Shown here: positions 37,601-51,023 of the stretch, piece by piece
Numbering within the stretch: position 1 is the first letter of the stretch
How the letters are laid out: the number at the start of each line of letters is the position of its first letter
Assembly (NCBI RefSeq): GCF_000006565.2
Contig: NC_031474.1
Location: 992,001-1,056,000 of the forward strand
Direction: 5' to 3'
DNA from: Toxoplasma gondii ME49
Taxonomy: Eukaryota > Apicomplexa > Conoidasida > Eucoccidiorida > Sarcocystidae
Length of the DNA: 64,000 nucleotides
Position numbers and translations under genes: made by a program
Notes under the pieces: generated by a model
Seen by the model: only the letters and a program-made list of their open reading frames with translations
Databases searched by the model: none
What the model was told of the DNA's origin: nothing

Positions 37601-40447
37601 ACGACAAGCATCCAGTCTCGTCAGCATTGCTGGTCTTTCTGGCTACTTCACCTGCATGCATGCAAAACGAGTTGCAACCGCTTGCCAACAGTACACGTTT
37701 TTCGGCGCTCCCCCTCCATAGGTTGCATGGACACAAAACCGAAGAAAGCACCAGTTCGTACCGTTATAGGTTTCAGGGGGACGCTAAGCGAAAAGTTTGG
37801 ATCCATGCCTGAACATGTCTGTCTGTATACTGCGTGAGGGTTGTTGACACCGCAAGAAATCTTTACGAAAGGCATGAAGTCGGGGACGGTCCACGTTGAA
37901 GGCGCTGCTGTTTTTTTATCCGAGATATATGATCCGTGTGCAAAACAGTGCAATTCTGCGTGAGTAGGCCTTTGCCACAGTGCTGTCTTTCCGGTGGGGA
38001 AGGGCTCCCGACACGATTCGGCAGAGAGTGAAAAACGCCCCAGTAAACATGGTAAACTCTGAAGTACCTTGCGTCAAAATGTGTAGGCAGTCTGGCGTAC
38101 GATCCATCTTACAAAGATGCTAAGGTATTCCATGTTGTGTTATTGTTAGATTCTTCAAAACTGAGACAACTACCTCTAACTGACCGTCGGACTGCGGTGC
38201 AATCTGGTCCACCGGCTTCTTTTCAGGTCGGTATGAGACAACCCCCACAAAGTGTCCTGAGGCATGGTGAACTGGAACCACTCTGTGTTGTTTGTTGCCC
38301 ATGACGCCGTTCCACGTCACACGGCACTTTGATGAGCGTGTGGGATTTGAGGAATATTTGGTCTCCGGCAGACGCTTGGCACAAGGCCTTCCCAGAATTC
38401 CAGATGTCACACCATTCATGCGCAGTTTGGCGAATATGAGGATACACTATGCTGCCATAAATGGTTTCAAAGGGCTGCAGCCATTCTTCAAGCTTGCTGG
38501 ATGCGGTGAGCGCCATTGGCTCCTGTACGACCGTTGTGCCACATTCGCAAAGATGTCTTCGTACATTGCTGAGACTTCACTCACCACCAGATTATTGGTT
38601 CCAGTCGTAGGTGCACAAGTTTACGATGGAAAAAAACTTGCAAGATCCGAACAACAGCTTGGCGTCACAGCAGGATAGATGAGAAATAGCTTGGACATCG
38701 GTAGATGATGCACGGTTGGTGCGAACCCCCGCAAAAGCACCCTACTAACAGTAAAGAGACAGTGTCTTCATGACCCGGACCACTTGTGTCACCGAACCAA
38801 CGCAGATGGGAAACTCGGCGATCCTTAGTTCCCAACCGTTACACATGTGCACTGAATGACTCATCAGCTACTCACAGCGGGATCGCCGTTGTAACCATGG
38901 AGTAGTTCCTACTGAGCAGTGGCGGTTCGCGTGTCAAGGGCTGAAGCAACCATCTGGATCACCTATCATTCTGGTAGCGATTTGGAGAACATGGGATGAT
39001 CACATTCACGGGTTGATGCGGGGGAGCTGCGGCTAGCTCGTGTTGCAGCAGGCGAGGCCACTGTTTCTAAGCGTCTACATCATAACGACTGACTTGAATT
39101 TCTCTCTTCGTTTACCAAAACGATTTCATGAAAGTGTGAGTGACTTGTTTTGATTCTGTCATGTCTCACATGAAGGAATCAGTAGTCCACGCATCTATAC
39201 GAAGGTACTGCTGCGCGACAGAGTCGGTTTTTAACGAACATGTCAATCGCGCCGAATTACATTACTTCACGATTTTGCAAAGGAACAACTGGTAGGGGAA
39301 GTGTATTCGCCCCTAGATTCGCTGAGGAAAGGTCTGTCTCCGTTTCTTGTTCCGTCACGCATGTGTCTTTTCTCACACTACAGCTGTTTGAAACGCGAAA
39401 GCTCCCTCTGGCCGTAGGCTGTATCGGTGGTCAAAAAGTCAGAGCATGCAACTCTCTAGGCAGCCCTCCAAGAAGATAAAAGAGAACCGGAAGGTTAGCA
39501 GAACCAAGAAATTGCAGTGCAGACAATTTTAAGTTTTCGACGCAAGTCGGGTTGGAGGCAACGAAGAAAAATGGATCGTGTGTCTGAAGAGAATTGGTGT
39601 CATACATCGCGACTTCGTGGACGAGTAACTCGAAACTTCAAGCTTCTGTGTCTGCAGCTGCTTGTCTAGATATGAGCTATTTGTAGCGTCGCGCCGCGAA
39701 GGCAGCCGAAACGAACACAGACTGTTTTAAAGTGCCAGAGCATCTTGATTTACGGCCTTTCTGACCCGCATTCGGTTTTGCTTCCAGGCTCAGCGACGCC
39801 ATTGTGTGGGTAGCTGAGACGTTTCGAGAGTATTAGTGGGTTCCGTGTTTCCGAAGTCGCGCTACTCTTCTTCATAGCCAAATCTGCGTAGTAACGCTGA
39901 TGTACGCGGTGGTTCTGTACGTCAAGCAGTTTATGAATGTTACTGCCCCCGAGACAGTCCAGAGAATTGAATGTTTTTCCTTACGGATTTACCTTCGTTA
40001 GGATACACTGTGCTACCAAGTTGTCGACATGGGCCTCATCCGTCGTGGTACCAACACGGTTTTCGTGGTGTGCGAGGGAAAACTTCTGGTCCCGAAATGG
40101 GTCTGGAACCACCGAACCGTACGGCAAAAATTATGAGTTTTCGTAAAGGCTGACGAGGGTCTCAAGCCTTGTCCATAGTGGCGACTCTGCTAGACGACAG
40201 AAGCCTCTTGACCCACCTCGGGGTGTCAGGCGCCTGCCGGAAGGGGTCCACAGTAATGTGGTTCCCTCAAGCGAGATTTCTCATTTTCTGAGGAGCATTG
40301 AAATCAGATTCCGATGCTGTGAACGCCTTTCTGCAGTGCAGAATCTCGCGCAGAAACCGATCGGCGTGACATGGACATTCTTTACTTTGTCGCCTACCGA
40401 TTTACCTCGTTGCTCTCAGTTTTGTCCCCAGATTTTGAGGATATTAA
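34700..40447. other. gene-poor region, second half, with candidate exons
   Basis: No complete gene could be assembled. Protein-like plus-strand segments with plausible splice ends include 36,964-37,096 (acceptor CTCTGTAG, donor GTGCGT; contains FYHHDLDCSFLLEFILSYMA) and 38,301-38,505 (ATG start, donor GCG then GTGAGC; contains FKGLQPFFKLAGC). Another lies near 34,990-35,190 (contains EFKKNDKWMHIQHTPTGANI). Overlapping minus-strand frames at several of these places look equally protein-like, so strand is unresolved. They may be exons of a dispersed gene, non-coding transcripts, or chance frames. Confidence 0.25.
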
Positions 40448-40555
40448 TGACGGCTCACGTTCACGCAGTTCGCGAAGCCCGTGGATGTTCCTGCGGGACA
40501 GGCGAGTGTTAGGCTGTTGAAGCCGTTTCCTCTCTCGCCTTTCGATGTACAAGAA

Positions 40556-43500
40556 ATGGAGAAGTCACATAGTCATAGCAAACCGGTAGTCGTGGTTAAG
40601 GATCCTTCTGAGTCTTGCTGTGTGTTCCGTTTGCAAGCGACAGGCGAGCTTGCCTCCGCCGTCCCGAGGTCTTGTGAACCTGGCTGCCCTCCAGATGGGT
40701 TTCCTTCGGAGCAGCAAAAGTTGACTACTGAGATATTGTCTGATTTTGCGACCATGTGCACCAGACACGGCAACACTCCTGTGCACCCAACCGTTAGAAC
40801 TGCCTTCGCACCGGGAGATTTTACCCCGCGTGTGGATAAATGTGACCCAGTCACGGAAGCTATGGATGCAGAATATCTTTTAGAGTCAGAGAAGCAGGAC
40901 ACAGGCGATTCCGGCCCCTGTGCATGGCGTGTGGGTTCCTCTTGGGTCGCTGGTCAGGCGGACTCCCAGAGGAATTTGCGGGAAGAAGATGTGATTAAAT
41001 TTGAAGGAACCCAGTACAGTTTGTCAGGCTGCGAGGATATGTCATGGAATCCGAATGCGTTGCATCCACAGCATTCGGTCGGCTCCTTCGACATTCCTGC
41101 CCGGGAGATGTCCGCCTTTGACGCTGGACAACATGGTAAACGTTTGTCAAAGAAAAAGCCTGCTGGTACTCCTGAGGGAGTTCTTGACCAGAGCGCGCGT
41201 GACGGTTTCAGCCGGGTACGTTTCTCCGAAGTTCTAGAGACGTGTCCGCTCTGTCTGGAATCAGCATGCAGCCCTGTGTCTGACACTGTTTTTCCTCCTG
41301 TCATCACAGAAGCACGGGGGATCGCGCCGTCCGAACAGCAAACAGCTGCTGAAGATAGGAAATTGTTCCGTCAGGCGGAACAGCCTCAGCAAGCGGATGG
41401 AAGAGGTGCGCCGCTTCTTCGTGACCTTTTCCAGGCCACACCAGGGTTTTTCACTGATGATCTTGGCAAACCCCTGCTGTGGGCAAATCAGGCTATCTGT
41501 CAAGTGCCTACAGCGCGTGAAACCAGTGTATGTCATTTGCAGATGACAGGAGCGCTCGTACAGGGACTGGCGACTCTGCATTCGCGCCACCAGCTGCCGA
41601 GAAAGCCCGACGGTTCGTATGAGATTCTCCCTTCTCGCGGGATGGAAGAAGCTGAAGCGGAGACACGAATCGCCGAGACAGGCAAACACAGCGGGAATGA
41701 GAATCGACTCTGCGATGAAGTGGGCGCCATGGAATCAAGGCACCGAGGCGAAGGAGGCCCATGCTGTTGGCCGAGGTGCCCTGCTTGTGGGAGGGCGGCC
41801 GACGAACTGGGTTTCGTCAGAGACAAGCACTTCGCTCGCGTTTGTGGTCCCTGCCGTGCGGCACGCGTGCGTAACCTTCAAGAGAGATTGCGGAAGCAGA
41901 GAGAGGCCATTGAGGCTGTCCGAGGTCGGCTCCAGGCCGAGCTGGATCACGGTGTTTGGGCCGACGAGACAGTAGGAAACGACGGAAGGTTCGAAGGAGC
42001 GAATGCGCATCTTGGGGAATCTCAGGATCAAAGCGTGCCTTCGGAAGACGCTTTGTCCCTCTCTGAAACACGTGAGAGAGCGGAACGCAACGTCCCGACA
42101 CAGGAAGAATGCACCCTGTCAAGAAGGGGAACGAAATCTTCCACTGAGAGTGAACACTCGTGCTTCGCAGAAAGTTCCGTTGGATCCTGTCCCGGAGAAG
42201 AGTTCGACGGGAAAGACGCTGTGTTGTCAAGCCGGAGAAGCAGCTTTCTGAGTGCGTACAGTCAGCTGAGTGTACGCAGCACTGTCAGTGACGGCTCGCC
42301 AATCGATGAGGCTGCAGCAGCTAGCTCCCTCCCTCGGCTGTCTTCACTCACCGACCGGGGGGCGGCGCCTCAGATTGGCAGCGGCGAGGAAGTACTGTCG
42401 ACGGGACTTTCCAGGGACGGTTTGCATGGTCGAAGGCCCGGGACAACAGGAAATGGAGACAGTATACCTTCAGGACAGAACCCGAGCGAAGGGTTTGAGG
42501 CAGAGACGGAACGAGGCCAGCGTGAACAACTGAATGAAGTTAGAGATCTCAGGCAACGACAAGACGTGCGAGATACACGGTGGGGACTGGCCGCAGCAAG
42601 GAAAGCGACATACGGGCGCCAGAATGGCGACAAGAGGAAGGAAGAAGCTCGGTGTCACCGGACTGCGTCCGACCTGCGTTCGCTTCTCCGGTCTGTCAGA
42701 CAGCAGGTGTCTGAAGTGCGCAGCAGACGGTCGCTTCTCGAAGCCCACCTCCATCGGCAGCGCCTGAATGTTTTGTCTCTGCTGATCAGTTGGATGCAAA
42801 AGAGAATTTGTGACGGAGAGGATACCCCCTTCTTCACAGATGTCCAGGGAAACGCAGTTACGAGGGAGCTCAATGGTTTCGGCGCAGGGTGGTTCTGCGA
42901 GGGAAATGGAACTAGACTGCCTCTCCAAGACTTTCTCAACTTTTCCTGCTCCACGGTGAAAGCAGAAAACGATAGAGATGGTAGGTGGAGTTACCGCGAT
43001 GAGGTGTCTGTAATGTTCGACGACCTGGCCAATCTGGAACGCTTACAACCTTCTTCCGTAGTGCCATCTGGCCTCGAGTTTCCCCGCAGGCATTTTCTTG
43101 TTGACGGCTTTCGGGGTTCAGGTGCGGGCCCTTCTGCGTTCAGCGATGTCTCGGCGGAACTGCGCATCACGAAGGAAGCGCTGTATCAGGTGCGCTCTCT
43201 TCGCTGTCAAGAAGTCCTCGGCCTGTTTGCCTTTCAGCGGTCCGAGGGTATGGACACCTCAGCCTGTTGCACTTGCAGGCCAGCCACCGTGCCGGGTGGC
43301 GCTGCTTCAGCGGCTGCGAGAGTCGAAACAACCGACAAGGATGTACACACAGTGAGCGCTCCTATTTCGACCAACGATTTCTTGCCGAGGAGAGAGCAAG
43401 ACGAAATCGATGAAGAACAACGAAAAGGGACGTGGACTCAGGTTTCGCCTCTGGACGGCGGCCTCTGGAAGCCAGAATCCTTTTTCTCGTCTCGCAAGGA

Positions 43501-46500
43501 GGCGCTGCTTGATCTTCAAGCCTCGCTTAATCTCTTGGCCTACATTGTTGCTGCGTTGGCGTCTTACCTCGATGTTCTCTTACCGTTTCCCGTCTACATC
43601 CTTCCCTCTTCATCTCCCCTTGAACAGCAACCAAAGAGAAAAACCCGCCAGCAGCGAAATTCCTTTCAGCCTTCTCACCCTTCTTCCCGGATCGGCGTCT
43701 CTTTTCGGCAGAGCGGCTCCTCTCGGAGACTCAGTTTCCAACGCGAACCAGGTGTCGGCTCCGAAGGCGTAGAGCGGAACCTAGTTGCCTTCACGGCGAC
43801 AGTGGCACCTCCGTCAGCGGGCGGCACATTGGAGACAGCAGTTCCCGCCATCTTCCAAGCGAGTCGCCTTAGAGTTGAGAGAGGCGACGAACTGCATGCG
43901 CAGATATCGGGTCCTCCACGGCAAGACGATGCGTGTCAGCGGCCTCTGACAACGTTGGGTGAATGGCAAGGGCGAGTAAGGGAAGAAGATTTTACAGGCG
44001 TTGAAACACTAGAACAAGACCCGTCGAACGCGTCGTCGCAGCCACCTTCTGGAGGTCAGAGTGAAGCAAAAGAGAGCTCTGTCCATGTGGCGTCCCCTTC
44101 TCTTCTTCCTGGCGCGAGCGTCTCGTCGCTCGCGCCTTCTTCTTCGGCAGATGTCCTCTGTCTGAACAATGGGAGCGGAGGCATCACTCTGCCACACGCA
44201 GAAAAAAATTCTTCACTTCAAGATGCTGGCAGCCCGCGGGCTCTGCTTCGCAGGAGGGCAGCCACCGATTTGGCTGCGCGAAACGTCGCAAGGGAAGAAG
44301 GAATATCAGAGTGTTTCCCGTCACATTCAGGTTCCTGGAAGTACATGCATGGCGACGGAAATTCGCACGCACGACAGGAGGACAGCGCACGAAGAACAGA
44401 TCGGCACGAAGAAAGGACTGCGGGTGAACACACATTCTCGGCTTCACCTGTTCTGTCTTCTCTTTTAAGGGTTTCGCCTTGGTCTTCCACTTCCTGTTCT
44501 TTCTCTGGGTCATGCGTTGTGTCTTCCTCCTTGCACCGAGAAGGCGAGCAAATCCCAGCTCGAAGCGCAACTGAATTAGCTTCAACTTCTTCAGTGACGG
44601 AGAGCTCGGGGGTTCAAGAGGAGCCTCATGGCCCTTCGCGTTTTCTCGCGTCTTCTTCCGAGAAAGTGTTTCAGCAAACAGGGTTTCAGGTGCGTGGGGA
44701 GCACAGCCCTGTGTCTTTGTTGGCAACCCGTTTCTCTATTCCCACTTGCAGTCGTCTTCTAAACGTGCAAACGACGCCATCGGATTTCCGGTCTTCAGCA
44801 TCTCGCGCTTTTGAGAGTCTGATGACTGCAAGCGGCTCTCTTTCTGTCTCCACTTCCGCGCATGCGAGAGGGACGGATGGGAGCCAAGAGAACACTCTCT
44901 GGTCGGTCGTCGACAGTCTTTTCCCTCGGGCGGCGGAGCGGCTGTGGGCGGCAGCTGCTCGCGGCGGCTTTTCGCCTAGACTCCAGACACAGCGTCCCCG
45001 CCTCAGAGGCGAGCGACAAAGCTCCAGAACTCGGAGCTTGGCCCAAATCGTGGCGGATCGACTCCCCGCTATCCTTCACTCAGTCGGACCCGCAGCTGCT
45101 CGTTTTTCACCGCGACGCCTCGCCTACGGCATGCCAGGAGAAGCCGTTGGGGCTGATTCGACGTCTGAAGACAGAAGGACTGAAGAGTCGAGAGCGGAGG
45201 TGAGAACATTCGACGCGCATGAGGCGCAAGGCCCTTCAGAGGAATGGGAACGTCGAAAAAACAGCGCCAGGAGCGAGCGCGGAGATTCGCGGGTCTTAGC
45301 ATTCCATGGCGAGGACGCACAACTAGTCTCTCCTGGGTCTAGGGACGAAGGCAAGGGAGTAGTTGGGGCGCTACAAGCGGAGAAGGAGCGAGACAGAGGG
45401 AACCCTCACTCGAGTTGGAGCTGCTCTGCGAAATTGAAACGCAACGCCTGTTCTTTCTCGTCCCCTGGAGGCGAAGTTTCAGGAGAGTGCGAGGAGTCTT
45501 CGAGCGGCGTCCGGCGAAGCGAAGAGAGTGTCCGATCTGGGGCGCTTTCACATCGTGATGCACGGAGGGACACAGAGGGGGAACGGCAGGCGCTGGTCGA
45601 GCGCAAATGCAACAAAACGCTTTTCGGGACCAGAAATGTTGGCTTGGTTTACTCCGGGTCCCCTACAACCCCGGAAGTGGCTTCCAGTAGAGACCGCCTT
45701 GACCGGTCTAGAGAAAAAGCCTCGCTTCCTCTGTTCTCCTGGAGTGCCGCGACGATGGCTGCAGCTGCCGCAGCCGCACGACACCAACAAAGTGCACACG
45801 CGGCGCGCAGAAAGGCGGCGTTTCGTGGCGACAACCGGGGACTTGATAGAGGGTTCGACGGTGAGGCGAGGAGCGGCTTTCAGCCACTGAGAGGAGAGGA
45901 GAGAGGAAAAGAAGGGAAGCCACCAAGGCAGCAGAGGGCGCGACCAGGAGACCGAGAAACCCACATGCGGAACTGGCGACGGAATCTCAGTAAAGAAGAC
46001 CTCGCGCCAGTGGTCGGATTTAAAGCTGGTGGGTTCCACGCACTGGTGATACCTACCTCCACTTCTCGCTCTTCATCTCTTTTCTCTGGAGAGCGGTCCG
46101 AGACTGTGAACACGCAAGGCTGCAGGGAGTCTTCTGCGGGCGTGGAGCAGCTGCCTGGCAACGAGAACGACTCTTCGAAGGACGGAGACAAGGGGTTTGG
46201 AGGCAATGGAGACAGGCGACCCCAGGATACAAGGCTGAACTTCGAAGACACGAAAGGCGCGGCGAATATGTTTATCTGTGAGTGGCACCATGTCCACCTG
46301 AAGACGCGCGGCTCTTTTTCTGACAGGAACGCGGGAACACTGTACCCCAGGGAGACAGCGACGAGGGCGATAACGCCCACGGCGCCCGACGAGGCAGGAG
46401 AAAAGGAGACTCCAGTGGAGAGTTACCTCGTCTCGGCAAAACAGGCTCCCGTGCCTTCTTTGACAGTGGCTTCCGGTTCTCGCGACTGCCGGCTTAGCGG

Positions 46501-49500
46501 CAAAGAGAGGGAGAACAATCTCGAGCATGGCTTGGATTTGAGGCTCTCTCAGAGACCTGTTGCGAAGCCGGAGAACAGCAGTGCAGAGATAATCGAAAGG
46601 GACACGCGGGCGTCTCTGCTGGAGAGGAGAGCGTTTCGAAGGGGGCGAGAACTGGAGGAAGAACGGGAAATTTTCGTGTCTTTGTCAGGGGCCAGCAGTG
46701 CAGCAACAACTGTCGAGTTCGCTGAGTTACGAAGGTGCGGTGGCTCCACTTTGGGCAAAGAGGAAGGCCTGAAGAGAAGGGAAACGCGCGACAGTGGCGG
46801 CAAAGGATGGATCGGCACAGAGAGCGGAGAAGACAGCAGAGCGAGAGAAAGTGCATCCGGAGAGAACGATAGTCTTGAAAAGGAGTTCGCGAATTCTTGG
46901 CGAATGGAGCACTGTGAAGACGATGAAGGCGAGGAGACCGACGAAGACGAGGCATCGACAGAAGCCGCCGCTGTTGACTTCCGCGTAGCCCGTGCAGTCA
47001 TTGTTCACAGAGGCACCGGGTACGTGAATTTTAGGTGAAGTAAGGGAAATTCAGCGTTAGCACTGAAAGAGCAGACGGTCCAGAGCACTGAAGAAAGCGG
47101 CTTACAAATGAAGTCGTGCCGGTCGGTTTGTTACCAGACGTATGTGGGTTGGCCACCCCTTCCTGTCACGAGCTCCTAGAGAGCCTCGCTTCGGGCGTCC
47201 AAAGAGAACAAATGAGAGTGGCTTCTTGCTTGCCTGAATTGTCAGGAAAGTCCTTTTGTCTGTGAGGAGAATACCCTTAGTTGTTTCAGTCCACCCGAGG
47301 TGCATGCAGAAAAAAAGTGGCTTTTGAGGGCAGTTAAGAAGCTGAAGGAAAGCACCCATACTGAGTGCCGAACGCGAGTGCGTCTGGTGCTCGAATCAAG
47401 TTTTCACTGCGCCTATAACATGTGCAAGAAAGGGTACAGAGGTAGCTTTGTTTTTCATCCCATATCCACCCTTGAGCGATGTGGACTCGATGCTCATTAT
47501 TTTAGCTGCCACGTCACCGCAGGGGAATTTGTGTGGGTACCATGCGTGCTTATGGACATGGAATACAGAAGAGCCCGACAGGTTTTCGATGCAGTGCATA
47601 CCGGAGAATATTGAAAAAGTACATTTTTAGCTGTCTTAAGCATTTCAGTGGCGTGGTACTCCCAGCACGATAGTTCTGATTGTACCAGAATCTTAGTTGT
47701 AGTTTCATTTCTTTTCATGGACAGGGAAGCTCGTCCAAGGTATACCTCACCCTTCATACGAGCGTCTGTCCTGTTGATCTGACAGCTGTATTCACTAAAG
47801 GAGGTGGAAACCAAGCTGGAAACCCTGTTGAGGTCACCCACAGGTCCTAATCGTTCTGTAATCATTGACGCCGAAAATGTGACGCACATAGCCAATAATG
47901 GCCCGTGTCGTTGGCACAGTGCTGTTCTTAATCGGGAAGAAGGATTTTTTTCAAGAATTGCTTCCCTTCGTGTGTATACGGGTGGAATGACTCACTCAGT
48001 TTGTTTTTAAATTTTTGGAATAAGCGAGGTTTGCTTTGCGTATGACATTTGGTCGTGCCTCCCGCCTGTGTTTTCCGGTACCTACAGAGAAGCTTTCCGG
48101 CTGAGTGTAGTCGATGGCGACGTGAAGCCGGAGAGGCTGCAGACGACCCTTCAATTGCTCAACTGGGACCTTCTCGCGCTTCATTTGGGCAAGGAAGGTG
48201 TGTTGCCTCCTGCTGCCATCTGGAGTAAGCATCTGTTTCATCGATGGACGTCTCCCCTTTTCGTGTTGACATTACTTTTTCACAGCGGTTCCACACCTAG
48301 GCTGGGCGGGTACATGTCACCGCCTTCAGGAGCAGCAAACGAGGGCACAGGTTTTCATTCGTCTAGGCAGGAACACGAATTGGAACAAGCCAGAGGACAC
48401 GATACTCGGTGCGTATGGCCGATGGTTCTGCGAATCGACTGAGGCAGAATTGCGAAGTCCGGCGGTGCACTGGAATGAGGTTTCTATGGCCAATTTAACG
48501 CGGCCGGGCTTGTGCCTACTTGACTCCTCACTGGTTTATCAGAATTGTAGTTTATTGGGACTGAATTCAGCGTAATAATGCACGACAGTCATTTGAATTC
48601 ACGCGTCCCCGACGCGTGCTGCCTTTTTCTGAATGGAAGCAGGAAGTCCGGACGCTTTCTTTTGCACAGGTGATACGCTAGCTCTCCTCGCTGCGTTGAT
48701 GAATTCCGAGGCGTTTTCAGCATGTGGCCCGTAGGTCAACTCCCACAGTCTCCACGGAGATATCATGATGGGGGAAGTTGAGTGGCACTCGCGTTCTCTT
48801 CCCTCAATCACCATACGTGTTCTATGGTAGATTACCTACTATCTTATACCTTACTACCGGATTGGTTCTATGCGTTCATAAAGGCTATCTTTCGCCGAAG
48901 TTTGCGCTCCATTTTCGGCACGGTGGGTCGATGCACACCTGGCGATTTTTTCGGGTCTGTTTCAACGCCAAGAGTAAAGTAGCAATCTGGGCTGGTACTG
49001 AGTATCCAGTGTTTACCGTTGCGCGTCTGATCTGATTCGCAACCTTAACTTTCGTATCTCAGTGTCAGTGTTGATCCAGTACGATGCGCTCGCTTCCGGC
49101 CGTTACATCTCTTCCGTGTCACCGATATTCCCACCCTTTGTCCATCGTTTGTGACCCACTGTTTGCGTCGCTCTGTCAGGTTCCTGTCTTCGTTCGGAAG
49201 TGCAGACCTTCGAGTCCAGGGATGGCCGGAGAGCAGCCAAAGAGCTCCGTGGTCCTATCGTTTTTTGAGCGGAGCGGCGACATCGCTGGCTCCCGGGGGA
49301 GGCGTAGGGGCAGCTAGCTGGAGCCGTCTCTCCGCCACGATGCAGTCCTTCCCTCCTCTCTTACTTCTCAGCGCAGCGGTCTGGGGACGGGCTGCGCCAC
49401 CTGGTCCTCTCCCGAGACAGAACGAGGGAAACCCGTTAGCGCTATCTTGTGAACATCCTGGAGCGCAGAGAACTTCAGTCGTCCTTCTGGAGACCGGAAG

Positions 49501-51023
49501 GGCCGGAGGGAAAAGCCAAGCTGCAGAAGAGCAGTACGAACGCGCCGCGCCCGGTGAAATGATTGCAGGTGCGTCCTTGACTGAAAGAGAAGTAGACGGG
49601 CGTTCAAAAGCCCAGGTAAGCATCTGTTGTGCAGTCCAGTTCGAGTGGCGTCTTGGCGTCTTCTTCGGCTCTCACTTTCCAACGTTTCCCGCACTTTTGC
49701 CTTTCTTAGAAGGCAAACAAGGCAAAGATGCACAGTTATTATGTGATGGTGCACGTAGGCGCGCTGGTGTTTTCCCACCACTGGTGCGGGAGTGCGGCTC
49801 TTTCTTGACATTGTGCCCCTTGTGCATTTCATGCCCCTGTAGCTTTCTCAGGACTTCTGGCAGTCTCTTCGTTGCTAGATGAACACGAAGAAGACGGCTG
49901 GATGCTCATTGATGACGGCCCTACAGAACGGGAATGCACCCGTGGCGCCTCGGCTGGCAGAACTGTTCCGACTGCCGTTTCCGTACCTCCGCCGACAGCA
50001 GAGAGAGGTGGAGAAACGCTGAAGATAGCCATGGGGAAAGACAAAGTGTCTTCTGGAGAGTGTCTACAATCAGTGGGGAGCCCAGTTCTGGTAGGACGAG
50101 AGCGCCACAAAAACGAGCTTTTCAAAGGCGAGGAAATCACGTCTCACGAGGCAGAGGCGTTTTCATTCGAGGCACCTGAGAGCAGCACCCAGCATGGAGG
50201 ACCACCCGGGGAGACGCCAGAAAACAGCCACCCTACTAAGTCTCAGATTTTGACAAACGCCAGCCACGTGGCAGTGTGCTGCACAGAGCAGATGGATATG
50301 GCAAAGCCGGTCGAAAAAAACCTTTCACAAGATGAAGAAATACTTCTGGGGGAGTCGAAGACGACATATGCATGCAACCGGCGACAGGAACGAGCGCGTA
50401 GTCCCGCATTCTTTCATAGGAAAGATCCGGAGGTTGCTGATTTAGTCTGGCCACCTTCGTTGTGTGACAGAGGCCGCCGCGGCCGCCTCGAGCCAGTTGT
50501 CGAATATGAGTTTCCTCCTGCAACTGCAGACGATGAAGAAGAAAGGGAGGGAGCGGATGCAAATGAAGATGAAGAGGCCGCGAAGACAGAATACCCGGTT
50601 TCGCGGAGAGAGTTCCTGCCTGTCGTAGATGTGACGGAGGCCTGCAGCAGGACTACAACGGCTCGCGGGTGCCCTGAGAAGCGGCAGCAACCACAACAGC
50701 GTTCTGTCGCAGGTTCAATGGCAGGTGAACGCTTCTTCCCCCGAGAGCCTTCACCGTTGCGAAGGGGAGCTCCTGGAATGCACTCTGCCATACATAATAG
50801 TGACTATGCTTCACGCGCTCAGTCCGTCCCCCGAACCCGAAAAGAGGGTGGCGCTACGCCTTTCGCGTTTCCTTCTGCGAGTAAAGACGGAGGTCTTGTC
50901 GCCGCCGCTACGTCTCCTTGTTCCATGGATGTAACGTGCCCTCTTGTTTCATTTCCCTGGAGCCAATGCAAGAAACGAGCAGGAGAGGTGCAGAATACAC
51001 CAGTTGGTCACAAAGAAGACTGA
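40556..51023 (+). CDS. giant coiled-coil protein, Atg14/UVRAG(Vps38)-like candidate
   Basis: Proposed exons 40556-47019, 48088-48224, about 49080-49568, and 49843-51023 have consistent phases (2, 1, 1), giving about 2,756 residues. The start is the first ATG in a frame open from 40,451; an upstream 5' UTR exon joined at the acceptor near 40,468 is possible. Seen: C408-x2-C411 ... C430-x2-C433 followed by a coiled coil; a second coiled coil (about 655-753); a helix with VRSLRCQEVLGLFAF (about 875-892); and SLNLLAYIVAALASYLDVLL (about 986-1005) followed by PFPVYI. Exon 2 then encodes LQTTLQLLNWDLLALHLGKEG. Known: Atg14/UVRAG proteins share a CxxC pair, coiled coil, a helix ending in L.KYLDVPLRYP and a YLLNxxIxxL motif, and recruit Vps34/Vps15/Beclin. 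Inference: a highly expanded family member. Over 1,000 disordered residues separate the last two blocks. Exon 3 boundaries are uncertain. Confidence 0.6.

Noticed and set aside
40565..47008. Many antisense open frames of 60-165 codons opposite the giant exon
   Set aside because: They follow from codon bias and high GC of the plus-strand gene, lack recognisable motifs and do not form splice chains.
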